Part shown: positions 28,995 to 38,638 of the stretch, piece by piece | Layout: each line of letters begins with the position of its first letter | How positions within the stretch are numbered: the first letter of the stretch is position 1 | NCBI RefSeq assembly: GCF_003012935.1 | Contig: NZ_PUDR01000016.1 | Location: forward strand, 1 to 64,000 | DNA length: 64,000 nt | Direction: 5' to 3' | From: Pannonibacter carbonis | GTDB lineage: Bacteria; Pseudomonadota; Alphaproteobacteria; Rhizobiales; Stappiaceae | Program-made: the position numbers and the translations under genes | The notes under the pieces: generated by a model | The model's database searches: none | Seen by the model: the letters and a program-made list of their open reading frames with translations, nothing else | Told to the model about the DNA's origin: nothing

Positions 28995-31513
28995 TGCTGC
29001 AAGGCAAGGAGGTCCTCGGCACTCATCGGACGGCCGTAAAGATAGCCCTGCCCGATGTGACAACCGAGCCGGCGCAACACGTCTTCCTGGGCCCGCGTTT
29101 CAATGCCCTCCGCGATGACCGTGATATCGAAGCCGCGCGCCAGTTCGACAACGCTGCGGACGATGGCAACGCTGCCCTTGTCGACGGCGACCCGTTCCAC
29201 AAACGACCGATCGATCTTGATCTTCGAGAATGGGAAGCGCGGAATGTAACCGAGCGATGAGTAGCCAGACCCGAAGTCATCGAGGGCGAGGCCACAGCCG
29301 AGGCTCCGCAGACGCGAGATGCTGGCGGCAACCTGATCAGCCTGCCCGAGGAACAGGGATTCGACGAGTTCCAGATCCAGTTGAGACGGCGACAGCCCCG
29401 ACGATGCGAGCGCCGCTTCGACGGCTGTGGTGACCGACCCGCGCTCGACCTGGATCGGGGAGACATTGACCGCAAGGCGCAATGGCAGGTTCCATCCCTG
29501 CACGGTTTGACAAGCCTCACGCAGAACAAAGGCTCCGAGCGGCTCGATCAGACCACTCTCCTCTGCAATGGGAATGAACTCGACGGGCGACACATTGCCG
29601 AGCTCAGGATGCTGCCAGCGCAGCAGTGCCTCGACGCCGATCATCTTGCCACCCTGCAGCTCGACCTGAGGCTGGTAGACGACGTGGAACTGGCCCTTCT
29701 GGATGCCCTCCTCAAGATCAATCTCGAGGAGCCGGCGACGGGTCACGGCATGCAGCATGGCCTGGTCGAACCGGCGTATCGTACGTGGACCTGACTTCCG
29801 GGCCCACGACAGAGCCGTGCCGGCCTGGCGCAGCATGGCCGCGGCGTCAGGTACATCCTCAGGAGCAAGCGTCGCCAGACCAAAGCAGGCGCTGATGTGC
29901 AGACGGTGGCCACCAAGAACGAGTTCCCGCGATATTCGCTGCAACACCTCCTGACAAAATTCTTCAGGCACAACGCCGTCCGGAAATCCGGCCAACGCAA
30001 GCTGCCGGTCACCGACACTGGCGACAAACTCGCATCCGAGCTGTCGCAATTCGTGGGCGATCGCCGCACGAACCTTGTCAGCCCAGCTAAGCCCGAGGGA
30101 CGCGGCGATGATATCGATGCGCTCAAGGCCGGCGACGAGCAGGTGATAGTCACCCGCGCGCCGCGCCCCGTCCTGTAGGCGGATCTGCAAAGCTTCTTCG
30201 AAGGCGCGCCGGTCCAGCAGGTCGGTTATCGGGTCGTGACGGGCAAGATAGGCAAAGGCATCTTCCGCACGCCGCTTGTCGGTGATGTCACGACAGGTCA
30301 GGCAGGTCACCACATCCGGCCGATCTCCCTCGATCCCGGCAAGCACGGAGGCTGTAACCGCGTATTCGATCAATCGGGCATTGTCCGGCTGGTCGCCAAG
30401 CTTGATTGCAATTTCGTGCAGTCTGACACCTTCATCCTGCGATTCCGGATCTGTAATTGCGTTCTGAAGCGTCACCACGACTTCGGACGGCAGCACGTCT
30501 GGAGCACAGGTCCCACTGCGAATGGGGGCACGCCAGATTGCTTCCGCGCTGCCGCTGGCAGCGCGGACGATGCCCTTGCTGTCGACAACGATCACGCCAT
30601 CGAAGTTATCCTTGAACACCTGATCGAGGATCCGGCGGTCGTTTTCCTGCTCCCGGTGGATCGCGCGGATCTGCAGCTGGCGAACCCCGATTTCCCGTAG
30701 CAGGGCCGCAAGGGCCAAGACGATCAGGGCGATCTGGGCAGGCACCGTGTCGAGGCTCAGCGGTGCGATGGCCTGTACAGCGAGCGCGACGATCTCCAGC
30801 CCGACAGAAAGGATAAAGAACAGGACGAGCCGCGGCCGCCAGGTCGTCATGCCCGAAAGCGTTGCAATGGCCCCGATCGCGAGCACAAGTGCCAGCAACG
30901 GGTAGCCGAAACCGCTGCTCATCGCCCTGTCGGCCAGCAGGCTTTCGGCTGCCAGGATCTGCAGCAGCGCTCCGGGCAGAATGCCATGCACCGGGACATT
31001 GAAGTAATCCCGCAGCTCCTGTGCACTGGCTCCGATCACGACCTTGCGCCCCTCAAGCGCGCCGGAATCAACCCTGCCTGCCAGAACATCCCCCGCTGAG
31101 ATGCGCGGGATACTGCCCGGATCAATACTGAAATCGATACCAAACGTCTGCAATATGCCGCCATCCGCTCCTGCTGCCATGGCAGACAGAGACAGCACAG
31201 CTTCGCCATGAATGCTGTCGGCAAAAAGCGACGACCGGATCCTTCCGTCGCTGTCAACCGGCAGGCTGACTGTCACTGGCCAGGCATGGTCCAGAAGGGG
31301 CGAAATCGGAATGTTCGTGAGGCGTTTTTCTGCAGGGAGCGCCGGGTCAGACGGTTGCCGAAAGACTGCAAGGTAAACCGAGCCCTCTGCCCGTTGCAGC
31401 GCCGCCGCAAATTTGCTGTCTTCGACTGGACCAGAGTAGGCGCTGAAGTCGATATCGAAATAGATTTCTGCGGCACCGGCTGCCCGGAGGCGGTCAACAA
31501 GTTCGCCGTGCAA
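28982..31513 (-). CDS. CHASE2-PAS-GGDEF(degenerate)-EAL protein, 5' end cut by in-frame stop
   Basis: This 843-residue frame starts at a TTG inside the CHASE2 sensor domain, so it is not the natural N-terminus. In the same frame, codons upstream to 31633 read VFVDIDASSLRKVGVWPWARG, a normal CHASE2 opening, and then meet TAA at 31634-31636. Beyond it the frame continues to ATG-ATG at 31780. In this numbering: CHASE2 to about 190, three hydrophobic segments (about 200-275), PAS (about 295-410), a GGDEF domain whose signature is VGDRQ (500-504) instead of GGDEF, and an EAL domain with EAL (628-630), ELVES, LDDFGSGYSS, KIKID and AEGIET intact. It should therefore break down, not make, cyclic-di-GMP, if expressed. 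It lies 31 bases after the FecR gene. It may be a pseudogene or may re-initiate internally. Confidence 0.8.
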   Translation of the reverse strand: MHGELVDRLRAAGAAEIYFDIDFSAYSGPVEDSKFAAALQRAEGSVYLAVFRQPSDPALPAEKRLTNIPISPLLDHAWPVTVSLPVDSDGRIRSSLFADSIHGEAVLSLSAMAAGADGGILQTFGIDFSIDPGSIPRISAGDVLAGRVDSGALEGRKVVIGASAQELRDYFNVPVHGILPGALLQILAAESLLADRAMSSGFGYPLLALVLAIGAIATLSGMTTWRPRLVLFFILSVGLEIVALAVQAIAPLSLDTVPAQIALIVLALAALLREIGVRQLQIRAIHREQENDRRILDQVFKDNFDGVIVVDSKGIVRAASGSAEAIWRAPIRSGTCAPDVLPSEVVVTLQNAITDPESQDEGVRLHEIAIKLGDQPDNARLIEYAVTASVLAGIEGDRPDVVTCLTCRDITDKRRAEDAFAYLARHDPITDLLDRRAFEEALQIRLQDGARRAGDYHLLVAGLERIDIIAASLGLSWADKVRAAIAHELRQLGCEFVASVGDRQLALAGFPDGVVPEEFCQEVLQRISRELVLGGHRLHISACFGLATLAPEDVPDAAAMLRQAGTALSWARKSGPRTIRRFDQAMLHAVTRRRLLEIDLEEGIQKGQFHVVYQPQVELQGGKMIGVEALLRWQHPELGNVSPVEFIPIAEESGLIEPLGAFVLREACQTVQGWNLPLRLAVNVSPIQVERGSVTTAVEAALASSGLSPSQLDLELVESLFLGQADQVAASISRLRSLGCGLALDDFGSGYSSLGYIPRFPFSKIKIDRSFVERVAVDKGSVAIVRSVVELARGFDITVIAEGIETRAQEDVLRRLGCHIGQGYLYGRPMSAEDLLALQHAAA

Positions 31514-31633
31514 TCCGCGGGCCCAGGGCCATACTCCGACCTTGCGAAGGCTGCTTGCGTCAATATCAACGAATACAATCTCGCCTGACGCCTGGCGCTC
31601 CAGCAGCGAATACCTGACCTCCTGGATGGCCCG

Positions 31634-31780
31634 TTAAATCGGCTGCAGCCAGCCCTTCGTGTGCAGGCCGACGGCTAGCAACGCGGCAATCACGGCCGCC
31701 AGAGCGCAGCTGACCGAAGCCAGTCGAACCAACTGACGGGCCAGTTGAGCCAGCGACTGCAAGCGACCTCCACGCATCAT
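31634..31780 (-). pseudogene. N-terminal membrane-anchor fragment of the split CHASE2 gene
   Basis: A 48-codon piece from ATG-ATG (31780) to TAA (31634-31636). It holds a basic N-terminus and one hydrophobic helix (SCALAAVIAALLAVGL), exactly the anchor expected before a CHASE2 domain, then ...LQPI-stop-RAIQEVRYSLL in unchanged frame. A single base change, GAA (Glu) to TAA, would explain the break. An AGG sits about ten bases before the ATG, 31 bases after the FecR stop. Confidence 0.7.
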
Positions 31781-31811
31781 CTTGGCGACCTGTCAGTTGG
31801 ACCGAATGCCA

Positions 31812-33062
31812 TCACTGGCGTCCATTGCCGTTGCCGCCAGCATTGCCATTGCCGTTGCCGCCAGCATTGCCATTGCCATTGCCGCCAGCGTTGCCATTGC
31901 CGTTGCCGCCAGCGTTGCCATTGCCATTGCCGCCAGCGTTGCCATTGCCGTTACCGCCGGCATTGCCATTGCCATTGCCGCCAGCATTGCCGTTGCCATT
32001 GCCGCCAGCATTGCCATTGCCGTTACCGCCAGCATTGCCGTTGCCATTGCCGCCAGCGTTGCCGTTGCCATCGCCGCCAGCGTTGCCATTGCCGTTACCG
32101 CCGGCGTTGCCATTGCCATTGCCGCCAGCGTTGCCGTTGCCATTGCCGCCAGCATTGCCGTTGCCGTTGCCGCCAGCATTGCCGTTGCCGTTGCCGCCAG
32201 CATTGCCGTTGCCATTGCCGCCAGCGTTGCTGTTGCCATTGCCGCCGGCGTTGCCGGCGGGACCGCTGTCATGCGGAGAGCTGTCATTCACCACTGTGCC
32301 GGTACTACGGGTACTGCCGGCCGGGCTTGCGTCAGTTGCCAGGCTTGCCGCAGGAGACAGCGGCGCTGTGAAGGTGGACGAGGCAGGAGCCAGTCCACTC
32401 TCGACGGAGGGAAGGGTGCCGGATCCGGTTACGCTTAGGCCGACACCGTCCTGCGTGCTGGCTTGTTGCCCGGCCCCGATATCAGACCGCTCGCCGGTAT
32501 CGAGATCGATCACCTGGACCAGGCCGCGCTCAACCTCGACCTTTGCCTGCCCTTTGCGGATCTGGACACCAAAGCGCGTGCCCTTGACCACGGCGGCCAG
32601 GAACGGGGTCTCGACAACAAAATGCGGCCGGGCACGCTTCTGCACATCCACCGTCACCTGGCCGTCGCGCTGCAGGAGGGTCGTGGTCTCGCCCGTGCTT
32701 TTCAGGCGCGAGATAGCGACCGTCGAATTCGGCGAGACCAGAATGGTCTCCCGGCCACGAACCAGCAGCGCCTTCGCCCCGCTTCTCGTTGCAAGGGTTA
32801 CGCCTTTCGGCAGGACCATGCCGCTTCGCGCGGCGACGGGCTCAACGCCCGGTGAAAGCAGGTATACCTTGCCGCTGCTGCGCTGGATCACCCAGTCGGC
32901 AGCCAGAACCGGCGAGGACAGCAAGAACAAGGCAAGGATCGTGCCCGCAAGAGACGCCGCCGCCGCAGCAGCAGATCCCCGTCTGGTCGGAGCCAGGCGT
33001 GTTGCCGGATGACCAATTGATCTGTGCCCGAGAAGGCCGGCCCGCGGTGTCCGCATTTGCAT
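31812..33062 (-). CDS. FecR-domain periplasmic protein with glycine/asparagine repeat tail
   Basis: 416 residues. A long basic lead and a hydrophobic segment (about 35-54) ending VLAADW form a signal peptide or anchor. The FecR domain (about 58-200) has the pattern LATRSGAKALLVRGRETILVSPNSTV, then VETPFLAAVVKGTRFGV and a VERGLVQV strand. A Ser/Thr/Pro linker follows. The last about 145 residues are 18 copies of AGGNGNGN, with one Asp and one Ser variant. FecR-domain proteins are often encoded next to CHASE2 cyclases or phosphodiesterases, and here the CHASE2-EAL gene starts 31 bases downstream, so the pair probably forms an envelope-to-cyclic-di-GMP signalling unit. An AGGA sits just before the ATG. 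Confidence 0.85.
   Translation of the reverse strand: MQMRTPRAGLLGHRSIGHPATRLAPTRRGSAAAAAASLAGTILALFLLSSPVLAADWVIQRSSGKVYLLSPGVEPVAARSGMVLPKGVTLATRSGAKALLVRGRETILVSPNSTVAISRLKSTGETTTLLQRDGQVTVDVQKRARPHFVVETPFLAAVVKGTRFGVQIRKGQAKVEVERGLVQVIDLDTGERSDIGAGQQASTQDGVGLSVTGSGTLPSVESGLAPASSTFTAPLSPAASLATDASPAGSTRSTGTVVNDSSPHDSGPAGNAGGNGNSNAGGNGNGNAGGNGNGNAGGNGNGNAGGNGNGNAGGNGNGNAGGNGNGNAGGDGNGNAGGNGNGNAGGNGNGNAGGNGNGNAGGNGNGNAGGNGNGNAGGNGNGNAGGNGNGNAGGNGNGNAGGNGNGNAGGNGNGRQ
31818..32249. repeat. 18 tandem 24-base coding repeats
   Basis: Eighteen uninterrupted 24-base units in the minus-strand FecR gene, each coding AGGNGNGN. Units differ mainly at third positions (GCT/GCC/GCG, AAC/AAT), plus one Asn-to-Asp and one Gly-to-Ser change. 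The array stays open in several other frames on both strands, which produces artefact reading frames. Such arrays are prone to length change by slippage. Confidence 0.95.
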
Positions 33063-33195
33063 CGTGTCCTGTCCGTCCCTGTATCAGATCGGACCAAACG
33101 AAACACACTAGCCTTAACTTCCGCTGAATCAGCCCCCTGAAACACCTGGGTTTTGGCAGTTTTATTGCAATATCAACGCCAGACGCATCAATATA

Positions 33196-33918
33196 TCAGA
33201 TCGTCTCTGCCAGCATCCTGGCCTCCACAGCTCGAAACAATTCCGCCTCGTCGATATTCATCTGTTCAATGCCGCAGCGGATCGCCCGTTCGAACACACC
33301 CACATCAGACCCGGCGTAGAACATCTGCGTCACCAGCCCGGCGTCCCGCGCCTGGGCGACGCGCTCGGGCGTGACATTGCCCTCGTGGAATTCGAGAATA
33401 TGCGCCTCGGCCGCAACGGCCCGTTCGACCGAGCCCATATGCTGGAACAGCACCATACGGCGCAGGTCCGGCACCCTTGCGCGCATCTGCGCCCGGATGT
33501 CCTGGTCAAAGGAGAAGGACCAGGCCCGACCCAGCATGCCGCGCGCGGCCAGCATGTCGCGCACCCGCGCCGGGTCCGCCGCCTTGATCTCGGCATAGGT
33601 GCCGACGCGCCCCTTGCAGGCATCCAGGAACACCGACAGACGCGGAAGCCGCTGGCCCGCAAAGGCTGGCGAGAACCAGCTGCCGGCATCCAGTCGATCC
33701 AGTTCGGCCGAGGTCATGTCCGCCACGCGGCCGTGTCCGTTACTTGTACGGTCCACGGTCTCGTCGTGGATGACATAAAGCACGCCGTCGCGGCTTGTGT
33801 GGATGTCGAACTCAACTACATCGGCTCCTGCGGCAATCGCTGCCTCCAGCGCTGCCAGCGTGTTCTCCGGCGCCTTGCGCGACAGGCCACGATGGCAGAT
33901 GAGCACGGCTTTCTTCAC
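33196..33918 (-). CDS. ugpQ: glycerophosphodiester phosphodiesterase
   Basis: 240 residues starting at a GTG with AAGGGA upstream. GDPD TIM-barrel: HRGLSRKAPENT (9-20), EFDIHTSRDGVLYVIHD (36-52) with the metal-binding Glu and Asp and the second His, then the YAEIK strand. No signal peptide, so it is cytoplasmic like UgpQ. It cleaves glycerophosphodiesters to glycerol-3-phosphate and an alcohol. It precedes the FecR gene on the same strand with a 133-base gap, probably a separate unit. Confidence 0.93.
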   Translation of the reverse strand: MKKAVLICHRGLSRKAPENTLAALEAAIAAGADVVEFDIHTSRDGVLYVIHDETVDRTSNGHGRVADMTSAELDRLDAGSWFSPAFAGQRLPRLSVFLDACKGRVGTYAEIKAADPARVRDMLAARGMLGRAWSFSFDQDIRAQMRARVPDLRRMVLFQHMGSVERAVAAEAHILEFHEGNVTPERVAQARDAGLVTQMFYAGSDVGVFERAIRCGIEQMNIDEAELFRAVEARMLAETI

Positions 33919-34330
33919 AACGAATCCCTTCGGCTTCCACCACCAATGATTGCAGCAGATGGAAAAATCTTGTTATGGATGCGGACTTGACTGCTTCCTT
34001 CCTGCACCAGTCCGTTGATGGATTGATGACAAAACGGCCCTTGCCCCCCGACATTCCATTGTGCATTGCACCACCACCTTCGCTCACATCTGCGGCAAAA
34101 GCCCGTGATCAGGCCTTGCCGCATGGAGCCGCAAGACCCGAAGACTGCGTATTTCTCCGCAGTTTTCCGCAGAGATCAGTCTTTATTCGTGGTCAGTTCA
34201 CCGGGTAACTCTTGGTCATCGTTCACTCCTAGTGAACGGCGCGTCAAATTGTGCCTTGCGCAAAATCAGCTACATGTAACAGCGCCGGCATCACTGATGC
34301 CTTTCTGTTTATCCCTTCCGGAGACGTCGC
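33919..34330. other. divergent gap upstream of yceI, with palindrome
   Basis: 412 bases between divergent genes. No credible gene. It holds the inverted repeat at 34220-34238 and AT-richer sequence near 34240-34290 that probably contains the yceI promoter. Confidence 0.45.
34220..34238. promoter_or_regulatory. candidate operator for the yceI-b561-yceI operon
   Basis: Perfect eight-base arms CGTTCACT and AGTGAACG around CCT, 93 bases before the first yceI ATG. The two-fold symmetry and short spacer fit a dimeric repressor site. The alphaproteobacterial LexA box is a direct repeat, so this is not an SOS site. Confidence 0.5.
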
Positions 34331-34909
34331 ATGACCCGCTTTGCAGCTTCTGCCCTCGCCCTCGCCCTGTTCGCCACTCCGGCGCTCGCCGAGCCGGTGG
34401 CCTATTCCTTCGACAAGAGCCACTCGAATCTCTCCTTCACCTATGACCACCTCGGCTACTCGACCACCGATGGCCGCTTCGGCAACTGGGATGCGACGCT
34501 CCTCATTGATGCCGACAAGCCGGAAGCCTCGTCGATCGAGTTCACCATCGACACTACGTCGCTCGACACCTTCTTCGCCGATCGCGACACGCACCTGAAG
34601 AGCGCCGACTTCTTTGACGTCGCACAGTTCCCGCAGGCGACATTCAAGAGCACCAAGGTGACCAAGACTGGTGACAAGGAACTGGAGATCGTTGGCGACC
34701 TCACGATCAAGGGCGTCACCAAGCCGGCCACCCTCGCCGTCAAGGTAACAGCCATGGGCGAACATCCGATGGCCAAGATGCCGGCGGTCGGTTTTGCCGG
34801 CACCACCACGATCAAGCGGTCCGACTACGGCATGAACATGTTCGTCCCTTATGTCAGCGACGAGGTCACCATCACCTTGCATGCTGAAACCCTCGCCGCG
34901 GCCAAGTAA
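34331..34909 (+). CDS. YceI-family periplasmic lipocalin-like protein (copy 1)
   Basis: 192 residues with a signal peptide cleaved after ATPALA. YceI domain: FDKSHSNLSFTYDHLGYSTTDGRF, then FTIDTTSLDT, LKSADFFDVAQFPQATF and LTIKGVTKPATL, the hallmark stretch. The family folds as a beta-barrel that binds a polyisoprenoid chain such as ubiquinone. First gene of a three-gene operon with a cytochrome b561 and a second YceI, suggesting quinone handling or electron transfer at the inner membrane. Confidence 0.93.
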   Translation: MTRFAASALALALFATPALAEPVAYSFDKSHSNLSFTYDHLGYSTTDGRFGNWDATLLIDADKPEASSIEFTIDTTSLDTFFADRDTHLKSADFFDVAQFPQATFKSTKVTKTGDKELEIVGDLTIKGVTKPATLAVKVTAMGEHPMAKMPAVGFAGTTTIKRSDYGMNMFVPYVSDEVTITLHAETLAAAK

Positions 34910-34972
34910 GGTCAGCGCGGTCCGGGCCGGACGGTCCCCATCACGTCCGGCCCACCTATCAGGAGAGCCTGC

Positions 34973-35551
34973 ATGCTGCGCAACAGTTCCAATGGTTACG
35001 GCTGGATCGCCATTGCCTTTCACTGGTCCATGGCCCTGATGATCATCGGGATGATCGGTCTTGGAATGTACATGCACAGGCTGCCCCTCACCGATCCGGC
35101 GACCTTTGCCCTGTTCCAGTTGCACAAGTCGATCGGCTTCGTGGTGCTTGCCTTGACCGTGCTGCGCCTCGTCTGGCGCCTTGCCAACCCGAGCCCGGCC
35201 CTGCCGGCGGCAATGCCGGCCTGGGAAAAGGCAGCGGCGCATCTGGGCCATCTCGGGCTCTATGGCCTGCTCTTTGCCATTCCGCTGACTGGCTGGCTGA
35301 TGGTTTCGGCGTCCCCCTGGAACATTCCGACCATTCTCTTCGGCGCCGTGCACATGCCGCATCTGACCATCCCCGAGGCGCTCGGCACGAAGGCGGAGGC
35401 CGAGACCCTGTTCAAGGATCTGCACGAGCTGTTTGCCTGGCTGCTGATCCTGCTGCTGGTCGCCCATATCGGGGCTGCCCTGAAGCATCATTTCCTGGCG
35501 CGCGACGGCGTCCTCCTCCGGATGCTGCGTCCCGGCCGCACTGCTGGCTGA
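34973..35551 (+). CDS. cytochrome b561, YceJ-like
   Basis: 192 residues with four membrane helices (about 12-32, 45-68, 90-112, 150-170). Candidate haem b ligands are His17 (FHW), His51 (QLHKSIG), His151 (DLHELFAW) and His165. This di-haem b family passes electrons from quinol or superoxide across the membrane. It lies between two yceI genes in close spacing, the same partnership as E. coli yceJ-yceI. Confidence 0.93.
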   Translation: MLRNSSNGYGWIAIAFHWSMALMIIGMIGLGMYMHRLPLTDPATFALFQLHKSIGFVVLALTVLRLVWRLANPSPALPAAMPAWEKAAAHLGHLGLYGLLFAIPLTGWLMVSASPWNIPTILFGAVHMPHLTIPEALGTKAEAETLFKDLHELFAWLLILLLVAHIGAALKHHFLARDGVLLRMLRPGRTAG

Positions 35552-35577
35552 CCGCCTCTTTCCGAAAGGACCATTCC

Positions 35578-36126
35578 ATGCGCAAGTTCCTGCAACTGAC
35601 CGCAATTGCCGCATCGCTCGCCGCCACGCCGGCCCTCGCCTCCGACTGGAAAGTTGATCCCGCCAAGAGCACCCTGGGCTTCGCCGTCGACCAGGGAGGC
35701 CAGCCCGTCGAGGCAACCTTCAAGACCTGGACGGCGGCCATCCGCTTTGATCCGGCCAATCCGGCCGATGCCAAGATCGAGGCCACCATCGAGACCGGCG
35801 GCATTGCCACGGCCAACCCGCAGTTCGTCGAGATGATCCCGGGGGCCGACTGGCTTGCTGCGGCCAGCTTCCCGACCGCGACCTTCACCTCGGGTGCTGT
35901 CACCTCGAAGGGCGGCAATGCGTACCAGATGGACGGCACGCTCACCCTGCGCGGCCAGTCCCAGCCGGTGACGCTCGACTTCACCCTCGACATTACCGGC
36001 GACAGCGCCCGCGCGGTTGGCACAGCCACTGCCAAGCGCTCCGCCTTTGGCGTCGGCGCCAGCTTCCCGCCGGCCACCGTTGGCGACGATGTCACCATCA
36101 AGCTGGACCTGACAGCCAGCCGCTGA
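35578..36126 (+). CDS. YceI-family periplasmic protein (copy 2)
   Basis: 182 residues with a signal peptide ending ATPALAS. YceI features: WKVDPAKSTLGFAV, then ADWLAAASFPTATF and LTLRGQSQPVTL. It is a divergent paralogue of copy 1 rather than a recent duplicate. It is placed 26 bases after the b561 gene. A terminator-like stem follows at 36159-36184. Two YceI proteins around one cytochrome suggest two different lipid or quinone ligands. Confidence 0.92.
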   Translation: MRKFLQLTAIAASLAATPALASDWKVDPAKSTLGFAVDQGGQPVEATFKTWTAAIRFDPANPADAKIEATIETGGIATANPQFVEMIPGADWLAAASFPTATFTSGAVTSKGGNAYQMDGTLTLRGQSQPVTLDFTLDITGDSARAVGTATAKRSAFGVGASFPPATVGDDVTIKLDLTASR

Positions 36127-36158
36127 CAACACGCCGTTTCCCCGCGACGAATTGCGAA

Positions 36159-36184
36159 GGCCGGACCCGTTTGGCGGACCGGCC
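36159..36184 (+). terminator. terminator-like stem after yceI copy 2
   Basis: GGCCGGACCCG...CGGACCGGCC stem 32 bases after the stop codon. The following sequence is GTCGCTTCGTTT, so the T-run is weak. Nearly the same sequence recurs at 36439-36465. Confidence 0.5.
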
Positions 36185-36207
36185 GTCGCTTCGTTTATGC
36201 GCCCGCC

Positions 36208-36395
36208 GATGTCACCCCGGGCGGAGCGCAGCGGAGACTCGGGGCCCACTCGTTCGCAGAGCAGCAGAGACTGGCAGGGTCGCACCACAGGCTGCGGAGA
36301 GGGCGCGCAATGCCTGCCGCAGCGCTGCTGCAAGTATCGCATCGCTCTGGAAGCGAGTTGGCCCCGGCTCTCGCGATGCTCGGCCGGGGTGACAC
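36208..36395. repeat. dispersed palindromic element, family P1, copy 1
   Basis: Imperfect inverted ends of about 42-45 bases (36208-36252 and 36354-36395) that open with GTCACCCCGG. The left end strongly resembles the left end of the element at 38255-38383 (shared GAGCGCAGCG core). No gene inside. Confidence 0.7.
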
Positions 36396-36438
36396 GGAGC
36401 AAGCTGCCGGCAAGAAACAAGGTTTGTCAGCAGCCCGA

Positions 36439-36470
36439 GGCCGGACCCGCTTGGCGGGACCGGCCTTTTT
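36439..36470 (+). terminator. strong intrinsic terminator upstream of fumA
   Basis: Twelve-base arms (36439-36450 and 36454-36465, one mismatch) followed by TTTTT. It lies 70 bases before fumA and copies the stem at 36159-36184, with one substitution and one extra G. Confidence 0.75.
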
Positions 36471-36540
36471 GCCGTAAAGAAGGCCATCCCGTTTTGAGCC
36501 GTTCCAATCACGAAGCACGGCCGCCAGGAAAGAGACCCCG

Positions 36541-38178
<1,638 letters not shown>

Positions 38179-38208
38179 GGTGTTGTCCTGAACTGATCAG
38201 CTGATATC

Positions 38209-38231
38209 GAAGGGCCCCGCCGGGGCCCTTC
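38209..38231 (+). terminator. stem after fumA
   Basis: Perfect eleven-base arms GAAGGGCCCCG and CGGGGCCCTTC around one C, 30 bases after the fumA stop. No T-run directly follows. Confidence 0.55.
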
Positions 38232-38254
38232 GCCACTTCCAACAACCTCGCCAT

Positions 38255-38383
38255 CGTCGTCCCGGGCTGAGCGCAGCGAAGACCCGGGACCGGAGAGCCT
38301 GAGCCTCGCCAGTGTAACTCCTTGAACTATAGACACCTCGGCTCTCCGGTCCCGGCTCGGCGCTTCGCTTGGCCGGGATGACG
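38255..38383. repeat. dispersed palindromic element, family P1, copy 2
   Basis: Inverted ends of about 45 bases (38255-38299 and 38340-38383) that open with CGTCGTCCCGGG on one side and close with CCGGGATGACG on the other. The core GGGACCGGAGAGCC is perfectly matched in both arms. Related to the element at 36208-36395. Confidence 0.8.
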
Positions 38384-38413
38384 CAGGTAGGGCCGAGGTT
38401 GACGATCAACACC

Positions 38414-38443
38414 AAGGGCCCCGCCGAGGCCCTTCGTCGTTTT
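38414..38443 (+). terminator. second copy of the fumA stem, with T-run
   Basis: AAGGGCC...GGCCCTT stem (38414-38434) then CGTCGTTTT. The 23 bases match 38210-38232 except for one G-to-A change. Confidence 0.6.
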
Positions 38444-38638
38444 GCAAATCCATCGGCGACGCTCCAGCTCCGCCCGGCAGGCTGACCCGCAAAAAGTTCA
38501 GAGCACGAGCAAGGCCGGTCAAACCCAACGTAAAACCCAATCCCCTTGCGTTAAGTTGGCAGAAAGACGCATGCTCTAGTCTGCGGCAGGATTTGGAGAG
38601 ACGCGCCGGGTGGCGCTATGTGTGGGGAGCACTTTCTG

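Larger units (their letters stand above)
36127..36540. other. gap with stem, palindromic repeat and terminator
   Basis: 414 bases with no gene. In order it holds a terminator-like stem (36159-36184), a dispersed palindromic element (36208-36395) and a near-copy of the first stem with a T-run (36439-36470). Confidence 0.7.
38179..38638. other. gap with two terminator stems around a palindromic repeat
   Basis: 460 bases with no gene. Order: stem 38209-38231, palindromic element 38255-38383, second near-identical stem 38414-38434 with a T-run, then about 195 bases that should hold the promoter of the L,D-transpeptidase gene. Confidence 0.7.

Noticed and set aside
31818-32249. CRISPR-like tandem array
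   Set aside because: Units are contiguous with no spacers, are in coding register and encode a uniform octapeptide.
31745-33012. Plus-strand open frames over the FecR repeat
   Set aside because: They translate to monotonous PLPLPPA or CHCRCRQ repeats produced by the 24-base unit read in other frames; the minus-strand frame has a signal peptide and FecR domain.
34220-34238. LexA/SOS box
   Set aside because: Alphaproteobacterial LexA sites are direct repeats of GTTC or GAAC with seven bases between; this is a two-fold palindrome.
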